Positions 21,701 through 30,900 of a stretch of DNA of 64,000 bases are shown one piece after another. The position numbers and the translations under genes were made by a program. The stretch spans positions 18,405,303 to 18,469,302 of the forward strand of contig NC_092581.1 in NCBI RefSeq assembly GCF_037975245.1, in the 5' to 3' direction. The notes under the pieces are model-generated. The model was not told where the DNA came from and ran no database searches. It saw only the letters and a program-made list of their open reading frames with translations. This stretch comes from Apostichopus japonicus. Taxonomy: Eukaryota; Echinodermata; Holothuroidea; Aspidochirotida; Stichopodidae. Positions within the stretch are counted from its first letter, which is position 1; the number at the start of each line of letters is the position of its first letter.

Positions 21701-24388
21701 GCTAAGATGTCTTCATTTGTTTGCGATTTTCTTTTTTAGGGTTGCCGTGGATGGTCCCTTCGGCACAGCAAGTGTGGACATTTTTAAGTATCAGGTTGCT
21801 ATGTGCGTCGGGGCTGGTATCGGGATTACACCATTTGCATCAATCCTCAGATCTATCTGGTAAATAAAAAATGTCTTCTTCAGTTAAACTGAAAGTTTAG
21901 TATGAATTTGATGAATGGTTTAATTTCAAAGGTCGTCAATATTGGCCATAAAGTTTTTTTTTTAGCAACTTAAAAAAAGTACTTTCCTGGAGGTCTTTAC
22001 TTTCCAAATTGTTCTCTGACAATTTTTAAGGAACACTCAAGATGACAATGTCCCAGTGAGGAAAATTTCCTTCGAAGGATTGTAATATAAACGGTTTAAG
22101 AATTTTGACAAAAGTGACCATATTTGAATATCTAGCATATTTTGGGGCCAATACAGCACACCTTTAACTGATGTGCAGGTGTAACTTTATGCAATTGTTT
22201 ATAAACTAAAGCCAAATCAGACTCTTATCCTCTAGTGAGCAGCATTGATGTGAAATATGTGCAAATATAAAAGCAAGATTTTGATCCAATATATAATATT
22301 TAAAAAACAATTAATAATATATTGAAACATTTATGTAATAATAATTAAATTATTATAACATCAAATCTGTTTGGCTGTTATTGCCTTTACTTCTTAGTTG
22401 TTGAGATTGTAACATCAGTTGCCTGTTCTTCCGTGGTTGCATATTGCTCACAAATAAGTTCATTCTTGTTACTTTGCCATTTTGTGTTAGTTCTTTCAAA
22501 TATTTAACAGGTGATTATAAAATTGTGTACTGCAAGAAGCCCTATTGGGCTCAGATTGTCAAAGAAACTCCAGCGATAGTTGCATAAGGAAATGGTATAT
22601 TAACTATCTGAAGGAAGCAAAAAAAAACTAGACTTATAGCTTTACAAGCAATCTCATGAATCTTTGCTGCTTTCTTTAATTTCTTGTGTTTTCTCTCTCT
22701 CTCTCTTTGGAAACAAATACCTCAGTTCCCCTTCAGCAGTTTAAAAGTTTACCTTTTGTGCCTTTTTAAAATGCAAATTTGATGTGGGGCACTTAACAGC
22801 CATTTCAAAGAAAATCAAAGGCAATTACTAACTTGCCCCAAAAAGGTGTCTTTACCCTTCCCAAGCATGTTGTTGTATGTGCTCTATATCAATATTCCTG
22901 TAGTGTTCAGTTTCCATAGCGATAGTGTGAGAATCAACAAAGTAACTTGCTTTGCAGTTCCCTTTTGACACTTTTTCTTCCTTTTGTTCTTTTGACACAT
23001 ATGTGCTATTTTTTTCTTTTGTTCTTTCTTTGTTCTTTCCTTTGTTCTTTTGACACATATGTGCTATTGTTTTCTTTTGTTCTTTCTTTGTTCTTTCCTT
23101 TGTTCTTTTGACACATATGCTATTGTCATCAGTCAAGTGTTTATTGTTTTTTTCTTATTGTTCCTTCTGTCTCCCAATTTTCCCCGGGTTTTCCCTTCTA
23201 GGTTAAAGAGTGTCAACCATTTAGACAATTTCAAGTTGAGAAAGGTTTACTTCTTTTGGATTTGCCCGGATACTAATGCTTTTGAATGGTTCACAGAGCT
23301 TCTAGAAAGCATTGAAAATCATTTCGTAGAACAAGGAAAGGCAGATTTCTTAAAATATAATATTTACTTAACCAGAGGATGGACCAATAAGCAGGTAAAT
23401 TTTTAACAATTTTATTAACAAAGTTTATATTTTTTAGAAATTCTCTTGTTTTAATTGTCAATCACTCATATATACATAGCCATTGGAGCCTAATTTTAGG
23501 TACTCTTCTGCTTCAGAAAAGAAGATTAAATTTTGAGTAAAAAATGTTTGTTGGGTTACACTCTATAGAACCATGAAATTATATTATAGTTGTATTTAAT
23601 AGTCATTTATCTTGTGTAAAGGTAAGTTGGCCTGACGTTTCGATCCTAGCAGGATCTTCTGCAGAGGCTAAATGACAAGTAATGTAAGTCATTTATCTTC
23701 TCACATTTATCTTCTCACATTTGTAGGCAAAACATTTATATCTTCAAGAAGAGCAAGAGATTGATGCCATAACAGGGCTGAGGCAGAAAACGAACTACGG
23801 GAAACCTATGTGGGACTCCATCTTCAAACACATCGCAGAAGAAAACAAAGGGTAAATTTACTTAAAAGAGTTAATAGGTTTGAGAGTAGTTTGGCAGTAA
23901 AAATAATTTGATTTAACAGTTACAAGTTTTGGCATTACATGTTTTGGGTGATAGACCACTACCTGTTAGTGCTAGAAAGGCTAGGTTTGGAAGGCTAAGT
24001 TGGGATAGTGGATTGCCAATGTTTGTATTAACCATCATATAAAAACTTGTGAACAAGTAATGTAATGTTCTTCAAGGAAAGCAAGCACCGCTTTCCCTTC
24101 ATAGAATTTGTAGAAACAATGTGTTCTTCTTATATGTTTACTATTGGATGAATGAATCGAGTGACGGACTGACAGATGTACGACGGATGAACATGAAAGA
24201 ATTTTAAGTTTTATAATTGACTTGTATTTTTACGATTGCCTGTCATCTTTTCTCTCAACAGAGTCAGTGTGGGGACATTCTTCTGTGGACCCAAAGCATT
24301 ATCAGCCGTCCTCCATGAAAATTGCAACAAACACTCAAAAGTACTTGGAGAAGGTGCCAGGTTCTTCTATAACAAAGAGAACTTTTAA
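3739..24388 (+). CDS. CYBB (NOX2-like): NOX2-type (gp91phox-like) NADPH oxidase, complete, 13 coding exons
   Basis: The protein moves electrons from NADPH through FAD and two hemes across a membrane to make superoxide. Coding exons: 3739-3783, 12673-12768, 13651-13770, 15751-16008, 17193-17311, 18556-18636, 19188-19326, 20492-20719, 21116-21234, 21740-21859, 23202-23394, 23727-23851, 24262-24388. All junctions are GT-AG and keep frame, giving 589 aa (human NOX2 is 570). Residues 1-290 form the six-helix ferric-reductase part. The heme histidine pairs H104/H118 and H224/H237 have the NOX2 spacing. Loop sequons lie at N132, N156 and N267, and C259/C275 match the loop-E cysteine pair. FAD motif HPFT is at 356-359, GPFG at 407-410, the NADPH motif GAGIG at 426-430, CGP at 556-558, and the C-terminus is the NOX-typical NKENF. 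There is no EF-hand N-terminus, so it is NOX1-3-like rather than NOX5 or DUOX. The start is the only ATG aligning with the NOX2 N-terminus. Partners such as p22phox are not in the window. Confidence 0.93.
5431..5525. repeat. Paralogous empty site of the 7464 MITE
   Basis: tagcacaaatatatgtg joins directly to tggcaatttgatgattgtg and ttcttcagggccactcaata. The same left and right sequences flank the MITE at 7446-7463 and 7851-7910. A second gccactcaatacat follows at 5506, a short local duplication. Confidence 0.8.
5820..6070 (+). mobile_element. Decayed relative of the CAGTGGCGGAGC hAT MITE family
   Basis: From about 5937 the text (caaggcctgggaagtgccat, gcgatctgggag, acttcgcgcctaccc, ggtggtgct, agatag) parallels the 3' half of the element at 8078-8467 with many substitutions. 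A G-run/C-run pair at 5826-5860 replaces the G-rich left end. Ends and target duplication cannot be placed. Confidence 0.5.
6387..6582 (+). repeat. Interspersed direct repeat, copy 1
   Basis: About 196 bases starting atttcctgctttggga are repeated with high identity at 9002-9198, 2.6 kb away in the same intron. Neither copy has clear terminal inverted repeats, so class is unknown. Confidence 0.8.
6636..6785 (-). mobile_element. tRNA-derived SINE remnant
   Basis: Read on the minus strand, an A-box-like TGGTTCAAGTGGTTAAGGC is followed ~25 bases later by a B-box-like GGTTCAAGTC. Then comes the common tail CCTTGGGCAAGGCACTGA found in many metazoan SINE/LINE 3' regions. No poly(A) or target duplication could be fixed. 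Confidence 0.55.
7464..7850. mobile_element. hAT-like MITE with CATAGGCGTAGGAG termini
   Basis: The ends are 14-bp perfect inverted repeats (7464-7477 and 7836-7849). Flanking octamers tatatgtg and aatatgtg match 7 of 8. It sits inside an older repeat whose uninterrupted paralogue is at 5431-5520, which confirms the boundaries. A G-run (7489-7503) lies near the left end and a G/C hairpin (ggggggctgcagcccccc) near the right end. Confidence 0.85.
8078..8467 (+). mobile_element. hAT-like MITE, CAGTGGCGGAGC family, copy 1
   Basis: Begins CAGTGGCGGAGC and ends GCTCCGCCACTT, flanked by a perfect 8-bp duplication cctaaagc (8070-8077 and 8468-8475). G-rich and C-rich stretches lie just inside both ends. 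No transposase frame, so non-autonomous. Confidence 0.92.
9002..9198 (+). repeat. Interspersed direct repeat, copy 2
   Basis: Near-identical partner of 6387-6582. Both copies share the run through the lacaattagtgaacagg-like middle part and end at the cttgttcctggtt segment. Confidence 0.8.
11413..11613 (-). mobile_element. Non-LTR retrotransposon remnant (reverse transcriptase C-terminal tail)
   Basis: The minus-strand frame reads [19 protein letters not shown], the G-R-F-AAP-WN pattern common just after the reverse transcriptase domain of CR1/Jockey/RTE-type elements. It is short and isolated, so a dead 5'-truncated copy. Confidence 0.6.
11667..11930 (-). mobile_element. Diverged relative of the 33237 hAT MITE
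   Basis: Begins CAAGGGCGTAGGAACC with G-runs and carries aaaaatctcatttggagc and aaattgcatctaaggcca, matching the reverse complement of 33350-33590. The far end is not recognisable and no target duplication was found. Confidence 0.65.
12007..12346 (+). mobile_element. hAT-like MITE, CAGTGGCGGAGC family, copy 2
   Basis: Starts CAGTGGCAGAGC and ends GCGCCACTT. A perfect 8-bp duplication tgcacaag flanks it (11999-12006 and 12347-12354). The internal sequence is that of copy 1 with small deletions, including the left G-run. It ends ~330 bp before NOX exon 2. Confidence 0.92.
12826..13393. mobile_element. hAT-like MITE, TAAGGTGACCA family, copy 1
   Basis: TAAGGTGACCA at the left and TGGTCACCTTA at the right form the inverted termini. 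A perfect 8-bp duplication ttgtattg flanks it (12818-12825 and 13394-13401). It begins 58 bp after the exon 2 donor. The right part carries repeated cggggaca words. Confidence 0.92.
13771..15750 (+). other. NOX intron 3
   Basis: Holds one MITE (14249-14495), a C-run at 15174-15182 and a purine-rich stretch at 15365-15410. I see nothing else in it. Confidence 0.5.
14249..14495 (+). mobile_element. MITE with AAGGTATGCTGTATTGGCCCCAAATA-type termini
   Basis: The left end aaggtatgctgtattggccc and the right end (ggggcctatacagactacctt) are imperfect inverted repeats of ~25 bp. A second copy, inverted, lies at about 21935-22165, and a fragment of the right end at about 50516-50575. No target duplication could be assigned. 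Confidence 0.7.
16485..16915. mobile_element. hAT-like MITE, TAAGGTGACCA family, copy 2
   Basis: Same termini and orientation as 12826-13393, shortened by internal deletions. Perfect 8-bp duplication atctaaac (16477-16484 and 16916-16923). In NOX intron 4. Confidence 0.92.
17822..18400 (+). repeat. 113-bp tandem repeat array in NOX intron 5
   Basis: The word ctagtctttgaa starts at 17822, 17935, 18048, 18161 and 18274, exactly 113 bp apart, with few differences between units. A looser, older version of the same motif (ttgaacctaac, ttgctgctca) runs from about 17390 to 17820. Confidence 0.92.
19327..20491 (+). other. NOX intron 7
   Basis: Contains a tRNA-like SINE head (20033-20100) and a G-run at about 20250. 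I see nothing else in it. Confidence 0.5.
20033..20100 (-). mobile_element. tRNA-like SINE head or tRNA pseudogene
   Basis: On the minus strand GGGAGTG and CACTCC could pair as an acceptor stem, with an A-box-like TTAGCTCAGTGGTTAA and a B-box-like AGTTCGAGTC. The D, anticodon and T stems do not fold properly (the anticodon loop would have eight bases), so it is not a functional tRNA gene. Confidence 0.5.
20693..20950 (+). repeat. Three tandem copies of the 3' end of NOX exon 8 plus its splice donor
   Basis: The last 27 bases of exon 8, which encode the WHPFTLTS segment, and the first ~60 bases of the following intron occur three times in a row, starting at 20693, 20781 and 20870 (period 88-89 bp). 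Copies differ by a few bases: the donor reads tcg|gtaagt in copy 1 and tct|gtaagt in copies 2 and 3. The first copy is used in the model, because reading past it meets an in-frame TAG within four codons. The downstream copies are intronic pseudo-exon ends with intact donors. Confidence 0.9.
21935..22165 (-). mobile_element. Second, inverted copy of the 14249 MITE
   Basis: tcaatattggccataaag at the left and tttggggccaatacagcaca at the right, with shared interior (agtactttcctggaggtctt, cccagtgaggaaaatttcct) matching the reverse complement of 14249-14495. In NOX intron 10. Confidence 0.7.
22980..23125 (+). repeat. 58-bp tandem repeat, about three units
   Basis: tgacacatatg recurs at 22993, 23051 and 23109 within T/C-rich units. 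It ends ~75 bp upstream of NOX exon 11 and adds to the pyrimidine-rich DNA before its acceptor. Confidence 0.8.
23614..23686 (-). mobile_element. Short insert with degenerate hammerhead-like (Penelope-type) core
   Basis: On the minus strand CTGCAGA-A-GATCC-tgcta-GGATC-GAAA-CGTCAGG follows the order CUGANGA, stem II, GAAA of a hammerhead ribozyme, with one core change (C for A in CUGA). A 13-bp direct repeat agtcatttatctt flanks the 73-bp insert (23601-23613 and 23687-23699). Such cores are known from Penelope-like elements and retrozymes. Confidence 0.55.
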
Positions 24389-25595
24389 AAAGTTTAACAA
24401 GAAGCCATAAATGTAAATTGATTTTGGAAAGAAAGCTATTACAGATGAGTTGTGTACACTACAATATCTAAGCATTTTTCTTTCACAGATTTGAAGCTCA
24501 AAACTTTCCACATTTTTTCCAGCTATAATGATCATGTAGATACCAGGAGTGCAACCATGTAAACTTCATTGTGGGGTGGGGGGGGGATGATGGGTGAGGG
24601 ACTTTAGCCTTAGATTTTTGGTTGTTGTTGTACTGGGATGGAGGGTTAAGTGTTAAGTCAACCAGGGAGAGATCTAAAGTTACAACCCCCCCCCCCCAAC
24701 CCATTCCCATTTGTTTGTGTAATATTTTACTGTGTGGTCTTACAAATGTGGTGATTTATAGCTAATTACTAAATGCCTAAAAACAGCACATTCTAAGCTT
24801 TTGTTTATTTTCTCGAGTTTGTAACATAACATTAATTAACCAATAATTTGCTTGTAAATTAGAAATGAAGGAACTAATTTGCAAAAATTTTGGAAATATG
24901 CACTTTATATGAATTTTACTTTTCACACTATTGATAAATATCTGAAGAAATTTTTATGTTGTGTAGATATAGGGAAGAGAGCCATTGCTATTTTGTGATG
25001 CCTAAAGGTGGAGCATTTTATATTTGAACTTCACCTGACAGTATTTTGCCTGCTCTGAAAAAAATATAATAACACAAGATACAATTAGACTTTAAGGTTC
25101 CAAAATGCAGCATTTACCTTCCTTCAGTAGGTTCAGTGGCATACCCCTCCCCCTCCAAATAATTGGGCCCCCTCTCTATATGAAATTTGCCACGTCAAAA
25201 GAAAAAGGCAGAAAGGTGCACAACTCATTGACTCATTCTTGATTTGAAGCAGATATAAGTTCTGGAAAATGTCGAAAACTGCAAGGCTTCTAGGGGCTTT
25301 CAACTGGACTAAGCTGTATATTTTTAATGACTGTACACTTCAAAAGATTAATGTTTTTAATATGGACCAGCTTTTCGTATAGGGGGTGATTGGGTTGGGG
25401 GGGGGAGAGTACATATTCTTCATCAAGGATGTGAGACCCCACCTCTGGTTGCAACAAATGTCAGTACTGGTTAGTTTAATGTACTCATTGATGTGCAGTA
25501 CTTTTATGTATATTTTTACTTGTTTACTTATGGGGAAGTTCTACTTTTACACAATCATAATATAAAAGCCAAAATTTCCAATATCAGGCTATTTG

Positions 25596-25601
25596 AATAA
25601 A
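25596..25601 (+). terminator. Candidate poly(A) signal AATAAA for the NOX gene
   Basis: This is the first canonical AATAAA I find after the NOX stop at 24388 and would give a ~1.2-kb 3' UTR. A second near-by hexamer is at about 25643. No transcript evidence is available. Confidence 0.4.
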
Positions 25602-27446
25602 GACTGTTAATCACAATTGCTTTTAAAAATCACATAAAGGATGGAATAAATTGATATGGAAATATATGCCACTGTGCATGACGATGCATCAACACACCAG
25701 TGTGAAAGAGGGTGGGAAAGGGAGCAGAGGTGAGGGCAGCAGATGATCATCTGACTGCAGTATCTGCCATAGGAATAAGGTGTCGTGGTGTAACATTTGT
25801 GTGTTAATTGCAAACTCAAATATATCTTTAATCCTTTTTTTTTTTTTTTTGAGATTTATACTATCTTCATGCAATAACAAATTGATCAAATTTTAAGAGG
25901 CAAAAACTGCTCCTTTTTATTTTACCTACTTTTTTTGTCAACTAAAGAATTAAAAAAAAAAAGGAGGGAAATATCAATGTTGGTGACTGATACCTTTGAT
26001 ATATGAAAATGCTTTGTAATAGGTTTTACTGCTTTCAGTACTTTGGGTGCTTTCTGTCGAACAATTGTTTTTTTTATTTTGTTTTTATTTTTCATATGAC
26101 ACTTGCTCTGCATTGGTATGACACTAATTAAAAAGAATAAGAAAAACCAAATTCCTTTAGTTTTCACTTTATTTCTTGAGGTAATTCGGTGTTTGTATTT
26201 TGCCAGCTTCTGCAACCACAAGTCTTCTAGACCTTGATAAATCCACCCCGGACATGATGTTGATGTTTGACACTTTTCCCTTTTCCATTTTGACATCGAG
26301 GTTTATGAACGGACACTATACGTTTAAAGGGAGGGTGAAATCTTCAGGGCCTCTCAGTGTTGTTGTGGTTCTATATTTTTGAAGGATGCTATTCAAACAC
26401 TCAAATTTAGAATGCCTCATTCTGAAAGATATTAAAATCCAATGCCAAAGAAACTTGGGAAGGTCACTAGGAGACATCTTATATATGACTAAGTTCAAAA
26501 AGATGTTTCCTTGTGAAATACAGCCAATCAAACTATTCAATGATCTTAGATGCTGTCATGTGTGAGTCATGAATGAAGAAATGTCAACAATCAATGCTTA
26601 TGCAGAAGTTGCTTCTACGAGCAGGTCAACGTGGAACTTATTCAGGGCTGTTTCTAAAAATTTGAGGTTATTTCCTGTTGAAATTCAAAAAATCTGGGTA
26701 CGCTTTTAATCCAGGGATGGTACATGATGGTATACCTTACACCTTAACGTAAGCATAATTCTATTAACTACTTTCGTTTTCATTCTCACCGAGACACTGG
26801 TAAATTGTTCCTTTTCCAACACTAGACCAAATTCATAGTGTAAATAAACATCAACAACTCTGACCATAGTCATAACTTCCCTCGTGATTAATTTGGTTCC
26901 ACGATAAATACCCAATAGATTGTGTTTAGGAAGTTCTCTTTTGTAAGGCAAAATATAACAGAGGTAGAGCCTTAGTCTGTGTAGGGTCAGGTGCAATTGT
27001 TGGTACTAGCTCAACAAAATCATTTCTTCCCATAAAATGGCTATACCAGAAAGATATAAACTTCCCCATATACAGCACTTACATACTTTTTTGTCTCAAA
27101 TACTTAAAATGGATATAACTCTTGTTAATTTGTTAATCATAAATTTTGGTTTTGATCTGATTTCACTAAATAATGCATTATTCTACATTATACAACACCT
27201 AATTATATTCCGGCCATTTGATTGGTGAATTGCTCGTCGATTGCATGCAAAATCCGCTCTATTGCACTCTATGAAATAGAACCATGTGTTATACTTTTTT
27301 TGATAGCACTTTTTTTCAATGGTTAGAGAGCAGAGAAACCTGTCTGTTCAAAACAATCTGTTGCATGAGTGCATTGTACATCCAATTATATCCAAATTTG
27401 AAGGTGTTGTATAAAACAAATAATGAATGGTTTCCATTCGTGCAAT

Positions 27447-27514
27447 AGTGCAAATATTTCATTCGTTGAAAGATGTAATTTGTTCCATCTTTCAACGAAT
27501 GAAATATTTGCACT
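27447..27514. repeat. Perfect 29-bp inverted repeat with 10-base loop
   Basis: Arms 27447-27475 and 27486-27514 are exact reverse complements around taatttgttc. After a small unpaired bulge the structure continues: 27417-27432 pairs with 27518-27533 at 15 of 16 bases. It lies 327 bp upstream of the predicted PDE10A start. Confidence 0.9.
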
Positions 27515-27840
27515 CATAACCATTTATTATTTGTATACTGTATGATGCTGACAAATGTAGACTATAAATCGAAAAATTGAAGTCGCGGATATCAAGTACT
27601 GTAGCTTGCGACACGATTTCTTCTAAAACTTTCCACCAATCAGATACACTTGGGTTTCTACAGGAACTTGCGCGCCTGCGCTGTGTTTATTCAAATATTT
27701 GTGAAGCGCGTTGCGTACATGGACCGCTGTTTACATTGTATATATATGCTACCTTGCCTACATTGTACGAAAGTTTCTTTAGTTTTCATTTTTCCGATGA
27801 GTATTTGAAGTACAAATCTTCCTACATTGCGATTAAAGTT

Positions 27841-27940
27841 ATGTCATGTCCATGGAAACAACTCTCAGAGCGACGGATGCCACCCTTGCCAGGAAATTCA
27901 TCCCATCATATTTTTAGTCGACGATCTGGATCACCAGACA
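27841..27940 (+). CDS. PDE10A: Predicted first coding exon of the PDE10A gene
   Basis: The exon encodes 33 residues plus one base and ends at gtaagg. That phase-1 end is exactly what the phase-1 acceptor at 29563 needs, forming an ATC (Ile) codon before YLNPNDVK. The ATG has G at -3. It is arginine/serine/proline-rich, and first exons of PDE10A isoforms are variable, so similarity cannot confirm it. The frame stays open upstream to an ATG at 27577, so up to 88 extra N-terminal residues are possible. Support is splice phase and donor quality only. Confidence 0.6.
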
Positions 27941-30900
27941 GTAAGGAAGGCGTAGGATAATCTCCCCGTAGCCTAACTCCCGTAGCCTAACCTCAATGAT
28001 AGCCCGCCTGCCGTAGTCCTAACTCCCGTAGCCTAACTCACGTAGCCTAAATGCCGTAGCATTACACCCGGGCCTTAGACTATAGCTTTGTGTAACGTTA
28101 GTTGTGGAACGGTTTTTATAGTTGGTTGTTAACGTTTGAATCACTACAATATCTCCAATATGGTAATTAATTGCTTGGAAGTAAACAGTGTTTTGGAGGA
28201 AAGCAATAATGTAGTGTTTGCACGGGTTATCCGGGTACCCGCCCGACGCAATACTACCCGGTTCCTAATTTATTACCCGAATCCTACACAAAGTGTGATT
28301 TAAAAAAAAAAAAAATTTGCAAACCTACGGTTAGGCAGATTTCCCATTGACTTAGTGTGGTGTTAGGCTACCATGTGGTTGAAGATAACAGCAATAACGA
28401 AAGTATTCCATGGATATCTTATAACTACGTCACAATTTCAGCTAATAAACAAATGGCTATGCTAGATTACCCCATTGACCTAGTGTGGTGTTAGGCAACC
28501 ATGTGGTCGAACGTAACAGCAATAATGAATGTGTTCCATGGATATCTTTGCGTCACAATTTCAGCGAATAAACAGATGGTTAGGCTTAGCTAGATTTCTC
28601 ATGCATTGACTTAGTGTGGTGTTAGGCTACCATGTGGAAGAAATAATTATTTATTCATTCGTTTATTTCATAGAAGGAAAGGCTGACAAGGAATTTTACG
28701 ACATGTTTATGGATTATAGACGGGATAACTAAAAAATAATAATCGCAAGTGGATTTTTACTAATCGTGTATTCCAAATGCGATCAAATTGCGCGAATCGC
28801 GTAATCTCGCGGCTAATGCGAACCTTGGGCCTGCATAATAGATAGTTGTGGTAACAACTGAGCTAAAGGGATATTTTATGGTCTGATCCAATAGACGTGG
28901 AGAGCAAGCATAAGCAACGGCGGCAGTGCGATGTTAACAACATTACTACTAATTAGTAGCATGGAGGTAAAACAGAGTAATGTTAATTATATTAAGTAAT
29001 TAACAAGTTTATGACAGAAAAAAAGCAAATAGAAATTATTGAGGAAGGTTTTATACCTTACCTTACACATACGTTTTTGAACATGAAAACATTGTCAGTA
29101 GAGAATATGATTCATTTATAATAGCATCCAATATGTAATTTCTTGAAAATCGTGATACACGAGGGTAAACAATTTTTTCCGGGTACCCGGATACCCGACG
29201 GGTAACAGCTCTCGGGTACCCGGTTCCCGATTTTTGGACCCGTGTAAACACTACAATAATGATACTGTAGGCATAGAGATTTCTGCAAAGAAAGGATAGC
29301 CTAGGCACAATACATTTTACCACAGTTACGATTGTGGTGTAAATGATGACTTCTTCCAACTAAGCTTGTTAATTGATTGGCTGATAACATTGAGAAGTTC
29401 CTCATGCAGTGTAAATGGTCAAGGTATTGATCATTTCAGCCTTTGGTTTAGGATTGTTTGTTTTTTACTTTTTCATACCCAGGCTCTATTTTGTGTGGCT
29501 TTTCTTAAAAAAAAAGAGAAAAAAAATTAAAGAATTCTAATCTGATTTAAAAATCTTTACAGTCTATTTAAATCCCAATGATGTCAAGACATACTTGTCA
29601 GCGAAACCATGGATACTGAAAGAGTTTGTTTTGAAGCATTATCATCTGGAAGAAATTCAAGAATGGTTTGCCCATTCTGAACATAACCACCCTGACCATA
29701 GCAAGACTAAAAAATGTCAGCCTAACTTTGAGAAAGGTTTGTCAGCTAGCTTTCACTTTCATCCATCAGTGCTCAGTAAATTTCTGATATTATCAACCGG
29801 CATGTATGCAGAGATAACTTATCCAAATATCGCATAGCAATTAAAATGCTATGAAAAATGGTCAAATTGCTATTCAAGTCTAAAGATGTATAGCAGTTTT
29901 TTTTTCTTTGCACAGGAACCATTTTATTTTATAAGGGAAAAAACTTCAGAGGTTTCAAAATTGCTACACAAAAGTTGAAAAATAAATTACTATCTGGAGG
30001 GTGGATGGAATGGGTGCATTGCTTTTAACATTGCCTTACAGTTAACATTCCATTTGTTCAGTGATATGAATCATTAATTAGCTATTCAACTGTTAGATGA
30101 TTATCTAACAACAAATAGGTTTATCCAATAAACGTTCTTCCAAAGAATAACGCCATTTAACTGTCTTTTTTTTAAGTTGCACAATGATCGTATGATAACG
30201 AACCATTTCATGATTCCAAACATTAGTAACAATGCCCTAAAAGTAAGTAAAATTGTGAAAATTGGTAAGGTAGTATAGGCTAAATGTGAGAATGGTCAGA
30301 AGTACAAAATCTACTAAATGTCATATACCTCAACCATGAAAAACAGGATACAGATTTTTGAATGTCATATCCTTCGTTGGATATATATAGAATGTTGAAT
30401 GTCTAATCATTTGGGGAAAATGAAAAGGTTTCCTGAGTCCATTGTTTTTGCCTGTGTATGTTTCACATGGGACATATGTGTACAATCAGACACTGTATCC
30501 AATGTTTGACTTCAATGCCATGTACTATAGTGTGTCAATCTAACCTCAAAAGAATTTAAAGGGGACGTACTGTATACCCTTGAACCACCATATTTTTACC
30601 TTACATGACAGAGGACTTTATGGTGATCAACTCCTCCAACCAGATAAGAAGAAATCTTATTCTGTTGAGGACATTTTAAGGGTTTTTTAGTATGTTAATT
30701 TGGCATGAGAGGAGTTGTTTCTGTACACATGAGCTAAATCTTGCATTCACAAGCAATAGTAAACAGTGATTCATATTTTATCCATGAAGTATTATAGCAG
30801 AAAATTTCTTGTCCATTATTTTTCGTTTTTTTCCCGTTTATTTCTGCCATCAAATCTTTCAGAAGTATGTTTTGTCATACATAGTTATAGCAATGAGGCA

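Larger units (their letters stand above)
24389..27840 (+). other. NOX 3' UTR and NOX-PDE10A intergenic region
   Basis: The NOX 3' UTR probably ends near 25.6 kb. It holds G and C runs at 24573-24590 and 24687-24699. From 25.6 to 27.4 kb I see no recognisable element. Minus-strand frames at 26297-25922 and 26996-26706 have no match I know. A perfect 29-bp hairpin lies at 27447-27514, and the PDE10A 5' region follows. Confidence 0.5.

Noticed and set aside
26706-26996. 96-codon minus-strand frame in the NOX-PDE10A interval
   Set aside because: No family recognised, no splice or poly(A) context, and no repeats linking it to a retroelement. Chance cannot be excluded.
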